DNA of 64,000 bases from assembly GCF_003253745.1 (NCBI RefSeq), contig NZ_MZXV01000040.1:213264-277263 (forward strand), in the 5' to 3' direction. The position numbers and the translations under genes were made by a program. The notes under the pieces were generated by a model. That model was not told the origin of the DNA. It was given only the letters and a program-made list of their open reading frames with translations, and made no database searches. This DNA comes from Mesorhizobium kowhaii (lineage in GTDB: Bacteria; Pseudomonadota; Alphaproteobacteria; Rhizobiales; Rhizobiaceae). Shown here in pieces: positions 51,033 to 59,151 of this stretch. The stretch's first letter is position 1, and each line of letters begins with the position of its first letter.

Positions 51033-51967
51033 TGCGCCACGAGATCTCTATTCTGATTATCGGCCTGCTGGCGGTGCTAACCACTGCCAGCATCGTCGCA
51101 GCCATACTTTCGGCGCGGGCGCCAAAGCCGCTCAGTTCAACGCTGGTCAACCTCACCCAGCGCATCAACGCCTGGTGGGTGATGGTGGTGCTGATAACGG
51201 TCGCCTTCTTCTTCGGCCGCTACGGCATGACCATCCTGTTCGCGCTGATTTCCTTCGCTGCGCTGCGCGAATTCGTGACGCTGACGCATACAAGCCGCAG
51301 CGACCATTGGGTGCTGCTCGGCATGTTCGGCATCATCATACCGTTTCAATACTGGCTGGTGTGGACCGCCTGGTACGGGCTCTTCGTCATCTTCATTCCG
51401 GTCTACTGCTTCCTGCTGATGCCGGCCATCACAGCGCTGCATGGCGACACCGAACGCTTTCTCGAGCGGATTGCGGCGCAGCAATGGGCGGTGATGATCT
51501 CGGTCTATTGCGTCAGCCATGTTCCGGCGCTGCTGACACTCAATGTGCCTGATTTCGAAGGCCGCAACCTGTTGCTGATCGCCTTCCTGATCATCGTCGT
51601 GCAAGGCAGCGACGTGCTGCAGTACATCTTCGGCAAGCTCTTCGGAAAACACCGTTTTTCGCCGAACGTCTCGCCGTCGAAAACCTGGGAAGGCCTGATC
51701 GGCGGACTGGTGTCGGCGAGCCTGCTCGGCGCGCTGCTGTCGTTTGTGACGCCCTTCTCGCCGCTGCAGGCGGCAGCCGTGGCCTTCATCGCCTGCTCAA
51801 TGGGTTTTCTGGGCGGGCTGGTCGCCTCGGCCATCAAGCGCGACCAGGGCGTCAAGGACTGGGGCCACCTGATCGAAGGCCATGGCGGCATGATGGACCG
51901 CACCGACAGCCTGGTCTTCGCTGCCCCGGTCTTCTTTCACATCGTGCGCTATTTCTGGACGGTCTGA
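51032..51967 (+). CDS. Phosphatidate cytidylyltransferase (CdsA-like)
   Basis: A 311-residue membrane protein with about eight helices. The CdsA signature lies near the C-terminus: ASAIKRDQGVKDWGHLIEGHGGMMDRTDS (about 263-291), with the metal-binding Asp residues in place. It makes CDP-diacylglycerol from phosphatidic acid and CTP. In this operon it would link the PlsC-like enzyme before it to the CDP-alcohol transferase at the start. The stop and start overlap (TGATG) with the acyltransferase gene. The symbol is withheld because the essential cdsA is likely elsewhere. Confidence 0.9.
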   Translation: MRHEISILIIGLLAVLTTASIVAAILSARAPKPLSSTLVNLTQRINAWWVMVVLITVAFFFGRYGMTILFALISFAALREFVTLTHTSRSDHWVLLGMFGIIIPFQYWLVWTAWYGLFVIFIPVYCFLLMPAITALHGDTERFLERIAAQQWAVMISVYCVSHVPALLTLNVPDFEGRNLLLIAFLIIVVQGSDVLQYIFGKLFGKHRFSPNVSPSKTWEGLIGGLVSASLLGALLSFVTPFSPLQAAAVAFIACSMGFLGGLVASAIKRDQGVKDWGHLIEGHGGMMDRTDSLVFAAPVFFHIVRYFWTV

Positions 51968-51981
51968 GTCGGCAAACTCTT

Positions 51982-52011
51982 GCCCACCGCGATCAGGCCC
52001 ACCGCGATCAG
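51982..52011. repeat. 15-bp tandem duplication in a decaying gene
   Basis: GCCCACCGCGATCAG occurs twice without a gap (51982-51996 and 51997-52011). On the minus strand it encodes LIAVG-LIAVG at the end of the FecCD-like remnant. Confidence 0.8.
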
Positions 52012-52206
52012 AGCCGGTTGCGGATGAGCATGGTGACGGCCGCGACAGATGCGGGTCATCAGTCCGACGAAGCCGATGACACCAGCTACCTAGACCAGGA
52101 TCGCCGTCGAGAACGCGGCGACGAGAAAGGTCATCCTGCGCAAACCCTGAGGGACGCAGCAGACGTCTCCATGAGTAAGTGCCGACGCGACAAGGGTGAG
52201 GCTCAT
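52000..52206 (-). pseudogene. Remnant of a FecCD-type iron/siderophore ABC permease
   Basis: One minus-strand frame reads LRRMTFLVAAFSTAILV, then an in-frame TAG (52092-52090), then VAGVIGFVGLMTRICRG. The stretch V-A-G-x-I-G-F-V-G-L is the hallmark of FecCD/BtuC permeases, where it is normally followed by (V)PH. Here the stop interrupts it, and the helices on both sides are missing. No neighbouring siderophore gene remains. Confidence 0.55.
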
Positions 52207-52230
52207 CGCTGAACCTAGCCCTTGATGGCA

Positions 52231-52470
52231 TTATTTCCGTGCAGCCGCGCTTCTTTGAAAATCATCTGCTTTGCGTTCGCGTCGGGTGATTGCCGTGATC
52301 TCGACAGTGACGTCGGGTTCAACCGAAGAGCCGCAATCGGGCAGGACCTTCTTTGCCATGTCGACCGCTCCTTTGCCGCCCGCCGGACAGGTGAAGGTCG
52401 CGGCCCAGTCGACAACGCGGATTTCGTCGGCCGGCCTGGAGATGCGACAGAAAAAGATGGAAATGGTCAA
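52231..52470 (-). CDS. Doubtful small hypothetical protein
   Basis: A 79-codon frame, MTISIFFCRISRPADEIRVVDWAATFTCPAGGKGAVDMAKKVLPDCGSSVEPDVTVEITAI..., with no recognised domain and no clear ribosome site. Composition is protein-like in the middle part (two Cys, mixed polar and hydrophobic). It is in a degraded region, and its start codon touches the large palindrome, so it may be a remnant or a chance frame. Confidence 0.25.
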   Translation of the reverse strand: MTISIFFCRISRPADEIRVVDWAATFTCPAGGKGAVDMAKKVLPDCGSSVEPDVTVEITAITRRERKADDFQRSAAARK

Positions 52471-52498
52471 TCGAAGCGCTTGCGCAAGCGCTTCGATT
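52469..52498. promoter_or_regulatory. 30-bp perfect palindrome, probable LacI-family operator of the ABC operon
   Basis: The left half AATCGAAGCGCTTGC (52469-52483) is followed directly by its exact reverse complement to 52498. The sequence contains AAGCGCTT twice, the core usually bound by LacI-family dimers, so it may hold two overlapping sites. It lies 160 bp upstream of the sugar-type binding-protein gene, whose operon ends in a LacI regulator, the obvious candidate to bind it. Confidence 0.75.
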
Positions 52499-52658
52499 AG
52501 ATTAATTCATTCTCCGTGACGAATTTGGCAGCATAGAACCCACGCCGCCGCGTTCGCCTTCGGAGGACCAGCAACAGCCATTGTGCACACGTCGCGCCCG
52601 CGCTTCGTGGCGGCCTGGTGCTGCCTGTCATTTGTCAGATTGAACCGGGAGGAAAACG

Positions 52659-53960
52659 ATGAACATCAAGCAGAATGGACTGTCTCGCCGCACCTTCATG
52701 AAGGCTTCCGCTGCACTTGGCGCGACCGCCGTGGCGGCGGCGTCAGGGGTCAAGATGGCGCGGGCCGCGCCAGCCGAACTCAGGTATTTCTACCGGGCGC
52801 CATGGCCGTCTTCGGAGGTCTACGCCAACTGGCTGATCGACGAATGGAACAAGAAGAACGGGGATCGGGTCCATGTCACCGGCGCCAGCGTCGACGGCGA
52901 GACCTACAAGACCAAGCAGACCATCGAGCTGTCCTCGAGCAATCCACCGGACCTTTTCTATTCCTGGGAAGGCGGACGCGGCAAGGAAATCGTCGACAAT
53001 GGATTCTCGGCGGATCTAACGCCCTATTATGAAAAATACGGCTGGGAAAAGAAACTCAACCCGGCCGGCGTGACGTTGTCCATCTACAACGGCAAGAAGC
53101 ATTTCGTGCCGACGGAAATGTGTGCTTCCGTGGTCTGGTACCGGAAGGACATCTACGAGCAGCTTGGCCTCAAGGTTCCCACCACATGGGACGAGCTCAT
53201 GGCCAACGCGCAGAAGGGCAAGGAGGCCGGCCTCGCCGCCTTCATGCTGGCCAACCAGAAGAAGTGGCCCTCGCAGTTCATGTGGTCGGCAATCCTGGTC
53301 AACAAGCACGGTCTGGACGTCTATGACGGGTTGATCAACGGCACCATTCCGTGGACCGATCCGCGTGCCGTCGATGTCACGGCCATGATGCAGAAGCTGG
53401 CCACGGACGGCATGTTCGAGCCGTCGTTCAACTCGATCGATCTCGGACCTGCCATGGTGCCGTGGACGCAGGGCAAGGGCCTGCATTGGTATCAGGGCTC
53501 GTTCAATCTCGGCCGCTTCCGTGGCGACCAGCCGCAATGCTGCGTCGTTCCCATGGATTTCTTCCCGATGCCGGCATTTCCGGGCAAGAAGCCGGTGATG
53601 TCGGTGTTCGCCGAAGACACAATCATGATCCACGAAAACAGCCCCAACAAGGATGCCGCAGCGGAGTTTCTCGACTGGATGGTGTCCGACGAAGCGATGA
53701 GCAAGAAGCTCGAGATCGACAAGCCTTTCCCGTCGAACGTCAATTCCAACCTGTCGAAGCTGAGTGAAATGGAGCAGCGCCTCGGCAAGGCGATGGCCGA
53801 GTCCGGCTCCTTCACCTTCATGCATGTCGACCATGCCACGCCACCAGCGATTTCGGACAAGTTCCTCGATGGCGTCCAGGGCGTTCTGGCCGGCGCCATG
53901 TCGCCTGAAGACGCGATGAAGCTGACCGAGGACGAGGCGGCGCGCGTCAAGAAGTCGTAA
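52659..53960 (+). CDS. Sugar-type ABC importer substrate-binding protein (family 1), Tat-exported
   Basis: A 433-residue binding protein. The signal LSRRTFMKASAALGATAVAAASGVKMARA|AP has a textbook twin-arginine motif SRRTFMK, so it is probably exported folded. The mature part shows the family-1 pattern: ELSSSNPPDLFYSWEGGRGKEIVDNGFSADLTPYYEKYGWE, then CASVVWYRKDIYEQLGLKVPTTWDELMANAQKGKEAG, and SPNKDAAAEFLDWMVSDEA. It captures a carbohydrate for the permeases downstream; which sugar is unknown. GGGAGGAAAACG precedes the ATG. A strong hairpin follows the stop. Confidence 0.92.
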   Translation: MNIKQNGLSRRTFMKASAALGATAVAAASGVKMARAAPAELRYFYRAPWPSSEVYANWLIDEWNKKNGDRVHVTGASVDGETYKTKQTIELSSSNPPDLFYSWEGGRGKEIVDNGFSADLTPYYEKYGWEKKLNPAGVTLSIYNGKKHFVPTEMCASVVWYRKDIYEQLGLKVPTTWDELMANAQKGKEAGLAAFMLANQKKWPSQFMWSAILVNKHGLDVYDGLINGTIPWTDPRAVDVTAMMQKLATDGMFEPSFNSIDLGPAMVPWTQGKGLHWYQGSFNLGRFRGDQPQCCVVPMDFFPMPAFPGKKPVMSVFAEDTIMIHENSPNKDAAAEFLDWMVSDEAMSKKLEIDKPFPSNVNSNLSKLSEMEQRLGKAMAESGSFTFMHVDHATPPAISDKFLDGVQGVLAGAMSPEDAMKLTEDEAARVKKS

Positions 53961-53972
53961 GCGCGGACGAAC

Positions 53973-53999
53973 CGGGAGAGGCGCCATGCGCCTCTCCCG
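53973..53999 (+). terminator. Strong hairpin after the binding-protein gene (probable partial terminator/stabiliser)
   Basis: CGGGAGAGGCGC (53973-53984) pairs perfectly with GCGCCTCTCCCG (53988-53999) across a 3-nt loop, 12 nt after the stop. No T-tract follows. In ABC operons such stems often protect the binding-protein message or reduce read-through, so that more binding protein than permease is made. Confidence 0.65.
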
Positions 54000-54096
54000 T
54001 GTCTGCCACGACAGACATGTGCTTCATCGCCAAGGCCGCTATCCGAACCGCCGGAGCCGGGATGTTGGCGACGCCGCATCAACGACGCTGCCCAAC

Positions 54097-54130
54097 CCGT
54101 TTCCTGAACCACGGGCCGTTTCCTGAACCA
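54097..54130. repeat. 15-bp direct repeat in the leader of the first permease
   Basis: CCGTTTCCTGAACCA occurs at 54097-54111 and 54116-54130, with CGGG between. It lies just upstream of the permease ribosome site (AAAGG at about 54135). It may be a recent duplication or a protein-binding pair. Confidence 0.7.
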
Positions 54131-54148
54131 ATCGAAAGGCGTGACACC

Positions 54149-55075
54149 ATGGCCAGCAGCGCAAAGCGCTTCGATGATGGCACCTTTATCGGCTACGCCC
54201 GCCAGCATGTGTTCGTAACCGTGTTCGGCGTCGCGGTGCCGCTGCTGGTGTTCGCCTGCTTCATCGGCTACCCGATCATCTACACGATCTATCTCAGTTT
54301 CTTCGAATGGAACGGCATGGCGCCGCAGAAGAAGTTCGTCGGCTTCGCCAACTACGCCTACCTGTTCCACGACAAGTATTTCTACATAGCGCTGGTCAAC
54401 AACGCCAAGTGGCTGGTCGTTTCGCTGGTCTTCCCCGTCTCGCTCGGTTTCCTGATCGCCTATGTGATGAAGGCGCGCCTGGTGTTCGCCCCATCGCTGT
54501 TGCGCACCATCGTCTTCTTTCCGGTGACCATGTCGCTGATCGCGGTCGGCCTGATGTTCCTCCTGATCCTCAATCCGGTATTCGGCGCCTTCGACACCTT
54601 GCTGCGGTCGGTCGGCCTCGGCTTCCTGGTGCATGAATGGTTCGGCGACTACCGCATCGCGCTCTATACGCTGGCGGTCATTTCCGGCTGGGCATTCACC
54701 GGCATGCCGATGATCTTCTACTTCGCCGGCCTCGGCGACGTTCCGAAGGAAACATTCGACGCCGCGCGTATCGAGGGCGCGGGACATTGGCGCATGATCC
54801 GCAGCGTCGCCCTGCCCCAGCTGCGTCCTGTCACCGCGATCATCGTCATGCTCACGCTGTTCGAATCGCTGCGCGCTTTCGACCTGATCGCCGTGCTGAC
54901 CAAGGGAGCGCCTTTCGGCATGACCAACGTGCTTGGCTATCTCGTCTACATGGAGAGCTTCTGGAATTCCCGCTTCGGCTACGGCGCAGCGCTCAGCGTC
55001 GTCATCCTGGTGATTGCCGGGTCGCTGGCCGCTGTCCTGCTCGGCAAGGTCCTGAAGGGTGCTTTCGATGTCTGA
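54149..55075 (+). CDS. Sugar-type ABC importer permease 1 (MalF/UgpA-like)
   Basis: A 308-residue permease with six helices. The EAA loop is ETFDAARIEGAGHWRMIRSVALPQLRPVTAI (about residues 198-228). MalF/UgpA-type proteins form a heterodimer with the next gene product. The start at 54149 has AAAGG about 9 nt upstream; the frame is open to 53999, but that part covers the hairpin and direct repeats. The stop overlaps the next gene. Confidence 0.92.
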   Translation: MASSAKRFDDGTFIGYARQHVFVTVFGVAVPLLVFACFIGYPIIYTIYLSFFEWNGMAPQKKFVGFANYAYLFHDKYFYIALVNNAKWLVVSLVFPVSLGFLIAYVMKARLVFAPSLLRTIVFFPVTMSLIAVGLMFLLILNPVFGAFDTLLRSVGLGFLVHEWFGDYRIALYTLAVISGWAFTGMPMIFYFAGLGDVPKETFDAARIEGAGHWRMIRSVALPQLRPVTAIIVMLTLFESLRAFDLIAVLTKGAPFGMTNVLGYLVYMESFWNSRFGYGAALSVVILVIAGSLAAVLLGKVLKGAFDV

Positions 55076-55934
55076 CACGACCATGAACGCCGCTGGCCGC
55101 AGCCGCCTCCTTGCGGTTTTGCCCAAACTCGCCGCAACCGCCCTCATGCTGGTGCTAGCTGCCGTATGGCTCGGACCGCTGCTGTTGATCGTGATGACGT
55201 CGATCAAGTCGAACGCCGAATTTCTGGCGGGGCCGTTCGCCTTGCCGAAGTCGCCGACGATCCAGCCCTACATCGACGTCTGGTTTGGACTTGGGTTCGG
55301 CACGCTTTTGAGAAACAGCCTGATCTATGCGACGGCCGGGTCGGCGCTCGCGGTGGCGCTGGCGCTGGTACCCGCCTTCGCGCTCAGCCGTATGAACGTT
55401 CCCGGGCGCAAGTGGATATTCGGCCTTTTGCTGACCGGCCTCATGCTGCCGCAGCAGACGGTGCTGATCCCGCTCTACGACACGCTGCGCACATTCCACC
55501 TGCTGGATACCAAGATCGGCCTGATCATCGTTCACGGCGTCTATGGAATGCCCTTGCAGGTTCTGATCCTGCGCGGCTTCATGACGACAATTCCACCGGA
55601 AATCGAGAAGGCCGCCTATGTCGAGGGCGCGACCGACTTCCAGGTTTTCTGGAAGGTGATCCTGCCGCTGTCGGTTCCCGGCATTCTCGTCGGCTACACG
55701 CTGAACTTCATCGCCATCTGGAAGGAATTCGTGTTCGGGCTGGTGTTCCTCAACAGCGAGGACAATTTTCCGGTGACGGTCGGCATGCTGAAACTGAACA
55801 GCGACCGCTACCTCGCCGTCTTCAACCTGCCGGCCGCGGGTCTCGTCATCTCGCAGTTGCCGATCGTCCTGTTGTTCATCCTCACCTACCGGCAGATCTC
55901 GGGCGGCAATCTCTCGGGCGCCGTGAAGGGCTGA
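55068..55934 (+). CDS. Sugar-type ABC importer permease 2 (MalG/UgpE-like)
   Basis: A 288-residue permease with six helices and the EAA loop EIEKAAYVEGATDFQVFWKVILPLSVPGIL. The ATG at 55068 overlaps the upstream stop and has AAGGGTG before it; a GTG at 55059 is less likely. It completes the membrane channel with permease 1. The ATPase gene follows 33 nt later. Confidence 0.92.
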   Translation: MSDTTMNAAGRSRLLAVLPKLAATALMLVLAAVWLGPLLLIVMTSIKSNAEFLAGPFALPKSPTIQPYIDVWFGLGFGTLLRNSLIYATAGSALAVALALVPAFALSRMNVPGRKWIFGLLLTGLMLPQQTVLIPLYDTLRTFHLLDTKIGLIIVHGVYGMPLQVLILRGFMTTIPPEIEKAAYVEGATDFQVFWKVILPLSVPGILVGYTLNFIAIWKEFVFGLVFLNSEDNFPVTVGMLKLNSDRYLAVFNLPAAGLVISQLPIVLLFILTYRQISGGNLSGAVKG

Positions 55935-55967
55935 TGTCCGCGGGCTTTTTGCAATAAGGAATTTGTA

Positions 55968-57077
55968 ATGGCTGAAGTGTCCCTGAAGGATGTCGAGAAG
56001 CGCTACGCGATGGTACCGGTTCTGTCCGGGTTGAACCTGGACATAGAAGATGGCGAATTCACCGTGCTGGTAGGCCCGTCCGGCTGCGGCAAGACGACGA
56101 CGCTGAACATGATCGCCGGGCTCGAATCGATCACCAGCGGCACGCTGCGCATCGGCGCGCGCGACGTTACCGGGCTGCCGCCGAAGGATCGCGACATCGC
56201 CATGGTGTTCCAGTCCTATGCGTTGTTTCCGCACATGACGGTTCGCGACAACATAGCGTTCGGCATGAAGATCAGGAAAACCCCGAAAGCCGATATCGAA
56301 ACGCAGATACGGCAAGTGGCGCAGCGGCTGCACATCTATGACCTGCTCGACAGACTGCCCAAGGCCCTCTCCGGCGGTCAGCGGCAGCGTGTCGCACTCG
56401 GGCGCGCGCTGGTTCGCCGCCCCGGCGTGTTCCTCATGGACGAACCTCTGTCCAACCTCGACGCGAAAATGCGCATCGAGGCGCGCAGTTTCCTGACCAA
56501 GATGCATCAGGAGATCGGAACAACGACCGTCTATGTCACGCACGACCAGGCGGAAGCCATGACCATGGGCAGCAAGATTGTGGTCATGAATGGCGGCAAG
56601 ATCCAGCAGGCGGCAGCGCCGCTCGAAGTCTACAATCGGCCTGCCAACCAGTTTGTCGCCGGCTTCATCGGGTCGCCCGCCATGAACTTCCTGCGCCTTG
56701 TGTACGATGGCAGTTCCCTGTCGGACCAGGCCTGCGGACTGCGGATCGCGGTTCCGGAGAACCGGCGCGCGGCGCTTGCTGGCCAGAAGGGAACGATGGT
56801 CACGTTGGGCGTGCGCCCAGAACATTTCAGGATCCTGCAGCCCGGCGCCATCCCAGGCGTCGATTCGATCGCGTTCAATGTCGATGTGGTCCAGCATCTC
56901 GGCCACGAAATTCTTCTCGACCTCAGCATCGGCGATCACAGGTGCATCGCGCGGCTGCCGCCCAGCGACCGTTCCAAGCTTGGGGAAAGCCGGCTGTTTT
57001 CCATCGACATGGACCATGTCCACTATTTCGACGGCGAGAGCGGCAGAAACCTCATTGATTATGGCCGACAACAATGA
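55968..57077 (+). CDS. Sugar-type ABC importer ATP-binding protein (UgpC/MsmK-like)
   Basis: A 369-residue ATPase with Walker A VGPSGCGKTTT (about residues 36-46), signature LSGGQRQR, Walker B VFLMDEPLSNLD, and switch His in YVTHDQAEAMTMGS. The C-terminal TOBE-type domain (NRPANQFVAGFIGSPAMNFL and after) fits carbohydrate-uptake ATPases of the UgpC/MalK group. AAGGAA precedes the ATG. Some such ATPases serve several importers. The LacI gene follows 68 nt downstream. Confidence 0.93.
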   Translation: MAEVSLKDVEKRYAMVPVLSGLNLDIEDGEFTVLVGPSGCGKTTTLNMIAGLESITSGTLRIGARDVTGLPPKDRDIAMVFQSYALFPHMTVRDNIAFGMKIRKTPKADIETQIRQVAQRLHIYDLLDRLPKALSGGQRQRVALGRALVRRPGVFLMDEPLSNLDAKMRIEARSFLTKMHQEIGTTTVYVTHDQAEAMTMGSKIVVMNGGKIQQAAAPLEVYNRPANQFVAGFIGSPAMNFLRLVYDGSSLSDQACGLRIAVPENRRAALAGQKGTMVTLGVRPEHFRILQPGAIPGVDSIAFNVDVVQHLGHEILLDLSIGDHRCIARLPPSDRSKLGESRLFSIDMDHVHYFDGESGRNLIDYGRQQ

Positions 57078-57145
57078 ATAGTCGGCGCGCGGATCGGCGG
57101 CCGCGGGACGTTCCCGGGCAGACCGGCGCCGGATTGAGGTGAGGG

Positions 57146-58165
57146 ATGGCGAGAGCGACTGTAACGATCAGCGACGTCGCTCGCCGTGCTCGTGTGTCCA
57201 CGTCCACCGTATCGCATGTCATCAACGGCACGCGCCTCGTCAGCCCCGAAAAGACCGCCTTGGTGAACGAGGCGATCGCTGCAACGGGATATCAGCCGAA
57301 TGCGCTGGCGCGGTCACTCGCGCGCAACGTCAGCAACTATGTCGGCATTGCCATATCGGCGATCACCAATCCCTATTTCAGCGACATCATCTGCGCCATC
57401 GAGAGCGAGTGCGCGCGCCTCGGCCTGCTGGTCTTCCTCGCCGATACGCGCGACGAGCCCGGTCATGAACTCGCCGTGGTCCAGGCGTTGCAGGAGCGAA
57501 GGGTCGACGGCATCATCCTGGCCCCGTGCGGCGATCCCGAAAACAAGACTGTCCGCTATCTGGAGAAGAGCGGCATTCCGACCGTTCTCGTCGACAGGTT
57601 TGCCGAGTCCGCCTTCGACCATGTCGGCGTCGAGAACAAGCAGGCCGTCGCCAATCTGGTTTCGCACATGGCGGGACTTGGCCACAAACGGATCGGCATG
57701 ATCGGGGCCCAGGCAGGGTTTAGCACCACCAGGGAGCGCATCGAAGGCTATAGACTAGGGCTCAAACGGAACGGTATCGATTTCGATGCGGATCTCGTGC
57801 AGCCTTCGAACCAGAATTTCGAGGCCACCCAGAACGCGGTGGCAACCTTGCTGAGACTGGCAAATCCGCCGACCGGCATCATCACCGGAAATAACCTGAC
57901 AACGATCGGAGCCGTGGCAGCGATCCGCAAGGCAGGCCTTAGAATACCGCAAGACATATCGCTTGCCGGCTTCGACGATTTCGAATGGGCGGATTATTTC
58001 GAACCTCGGCTGACCTTGATCGCGCAGCCCTGCAACGAGATCGGCCACAGGGCCGCGCAGATGCTTGTCGAACGGATCAACGGATTGTCCGCCGCACCAC
58101 GTTCTGTAAGGCTGAAATCAACCCTTGTTGTCAGAGATTCCTGCGCCGCCCCAGCTGTTTCCTGA
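57146..58165 (+). CDS. LacI-family transcriptional regulator
   Basis: A 339-residue regulator. The DNA-binding head is TISDVARRARVSTSTVSHVINGTRLVSPEKTALVNEAIAATGYQPNALARSLA (residues 5-57), and the rest is a periplasmic-binding-like sugar domain (AISAITNPYFSDIICAIESECARLG, DGIILAPCGDPENKTVRYLEKSGIPTVLVDRF, SLAGFDDFEWADYFEPRLTLIAQP). It probably senses the sugar imported by the preceding ABC system and binds the 30-bp palindrome upstream of the operon. Its position at the operon end would give feedback. Confidence 0.93.
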   Translation: MARATVTISDVARRARVSTSTVSHVINGTRLVSPEKTALVNEAIAATGYQPNALARSLARNVSNYVGIAISAITNPYFSDIICAIESECARLGLLVFLADTRDEPGHELAVVQALQERRVDGIILAPCGDPENKTVRYLEKSGIPTVLVDRFAESAFDHVGVENKQAVANLVSHMAGLGHKRIGMIGAQAGFSTTRERIEGYRLGLKRNGIDFDADLVQPSNQNFEATQNAVATLLRLANPPTGIITGNNLTTIGAVAAIRKAGLRIPQDISLAGFDDFEWADYFEPRLTLIAQPCNEIGHRAAQMLVERINGLSAAPRSVRLKSTLVVRDSCAAPAVS

Positions 58166-58311
58166 TCCCGCATTGCGGAAGACTGATGGTCGACCGCCTT
58201 GCGCCATCCAGAGATCGCAGTCGCCTTCGATTGCACGAGAGGCGCAATTTCGATCAAACTGGCCCCGCAGAAAGACGGCAAGATGATCTGGCCAATGCGG
58301 GAAAGAGCTCG

Positions 58312-59145
58312 ATGAACCCGACCGAAAAAGCGCTGTGGTTCGTCGAGAGCCATCTGCCCGAAGCGGTCTCGCTCGACGATGTCGCGCAAAGCAGCGGCGT
58401 GTCGCGCTTTCATGTGACGCGGGCTTTCGGTGCCGCCACCGGCCGTTCGGTTATGGGCTACATGCGCTCGCGCCGGCTGACCGAGGCAGCGCGCAAGCTG
58501 GCTGGCGGGGCGCCCGACATCCTCTCGGTCGCGCTCGACGCCGGCTACAACTCGCATGAGGCTTTCACCCGCGCCTTCCGCGACCAGTTCTGCACCACGC
58601 CGGAACTGGTGCGCGCGCAAGGCACGCTCGACAACCTTGACCTCGTGGAGCCAATCCTGATGAACCAGTCCGTTCTTGCCAACCTCGAACCGCCGCGCTT
58701 CGAAACCAGCCGGCCGTTCCTGATCGCCGGCCTCGGCGAACGCTACAGCTGCGAAACCAGCGCCGCCATTCCGATGCAGTGGCAACGTTTCGGCCCCTAT
58801 ATCGGCAACATCCCTGGCGAGACCGGCAACGTCGCCTATGGCGTCTGCGTCAACGGCGACGATGCCGGCAATTTCGACTACATCGCCGGCGTCGAGGTTT
58901 CCGACTTTTCCGACCTGCCGAAGGAGCTCAGCCGTGTGCGCGTGCCGGCGCAGAAATATGCCGTATTCGCCCACCGCGAGCACATCTCGACCATCCGCCG
59001 AACCGTCAACACGATCTGGAACAAATGGTTGCCGGCCTCCGGCCACGAGATCGCGGATGCTCCCGAATTCGAGCGCTACGGCCCCGAATTCGATCCGCGC
59101 AGCGGCAATGGCGGGCTGGAGATCTGGATACCTGTGAAGGCGTAG
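58312..59145 (+). CDS. AraC-family regulator with GyrI-like effector domain
   Basis: A 277-residue regulator. The two AraC helix-turn-helices occupy residues about 8-105 (EAVSLDDVAQSSGVSRFHVTRAFGAATGRSVMGYMRSRRLTEAARKLAG; DILSVALDAGYNSHEAFTRAFRDQF). The C-terminal ~155 residues are a GyrI-like (SOUL-related) ligand domain ending YGPEFDPRSGNGGLEIWIPVKA. Such proteins often respond to small hydrophobic or amphipathic compounds. GGGAAAG lies 7 nt before the ATG. The frame is open to 57985, but that overlaps the LacI gene. Converges on the DSD1-like gene, so its target is not obvious. Confidence 0.9.
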   Translation: MNPTEKALWFVESHLPEAVSLDDVAQSSGVSRFHVTRAFGAATGRSVMGYMRSRRLTEAARKLAGGAPDILSVALDAGYNSHEAFTRAFRDQFCTTPELVRAQGTLDNLDLVEPILMNQSVLANLEPPRFETSRPFLIAGLGERYSCETSAAIPMQWQRFGPYIGNIPGETGNVAYGVCVNGDDAGNFDYIAGVEVSDFSDLPKELSRVRVPAQKYAVFAHREHISTIRRTVNTIWNKWLPASGHEIADAPEFERYGPEFDPRSGNGGLEIWIPVKA

Positions 59146-59151
59146 GCGAGA

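Larger units (their letters stand above)
51968..52658. other. Gene-poor 690-bp region with remnants, a duplication and a large palindrome
   Basis: No intact recognisable gene. It contains a 15-bp tandem duplication, a FecCD permease remnant on the minus strand, a doubtful 79-codon minus-strand frame, and the 30-bp palindrome in front of the sugar-type ABC operon. About 160 bp from the palindrome to the binding-protein ATG presumably carry the promoter and leader, but I see no convincing -35/-10 pair. Confidence 0.5.

Noticed and set aside
55155..57074. Minus-strand frame of 639 codons opposite the ABC permease and ATPase
   Set aside because: Antisense to clear transporter genes with all ABC motifs; composition is shadow-like.
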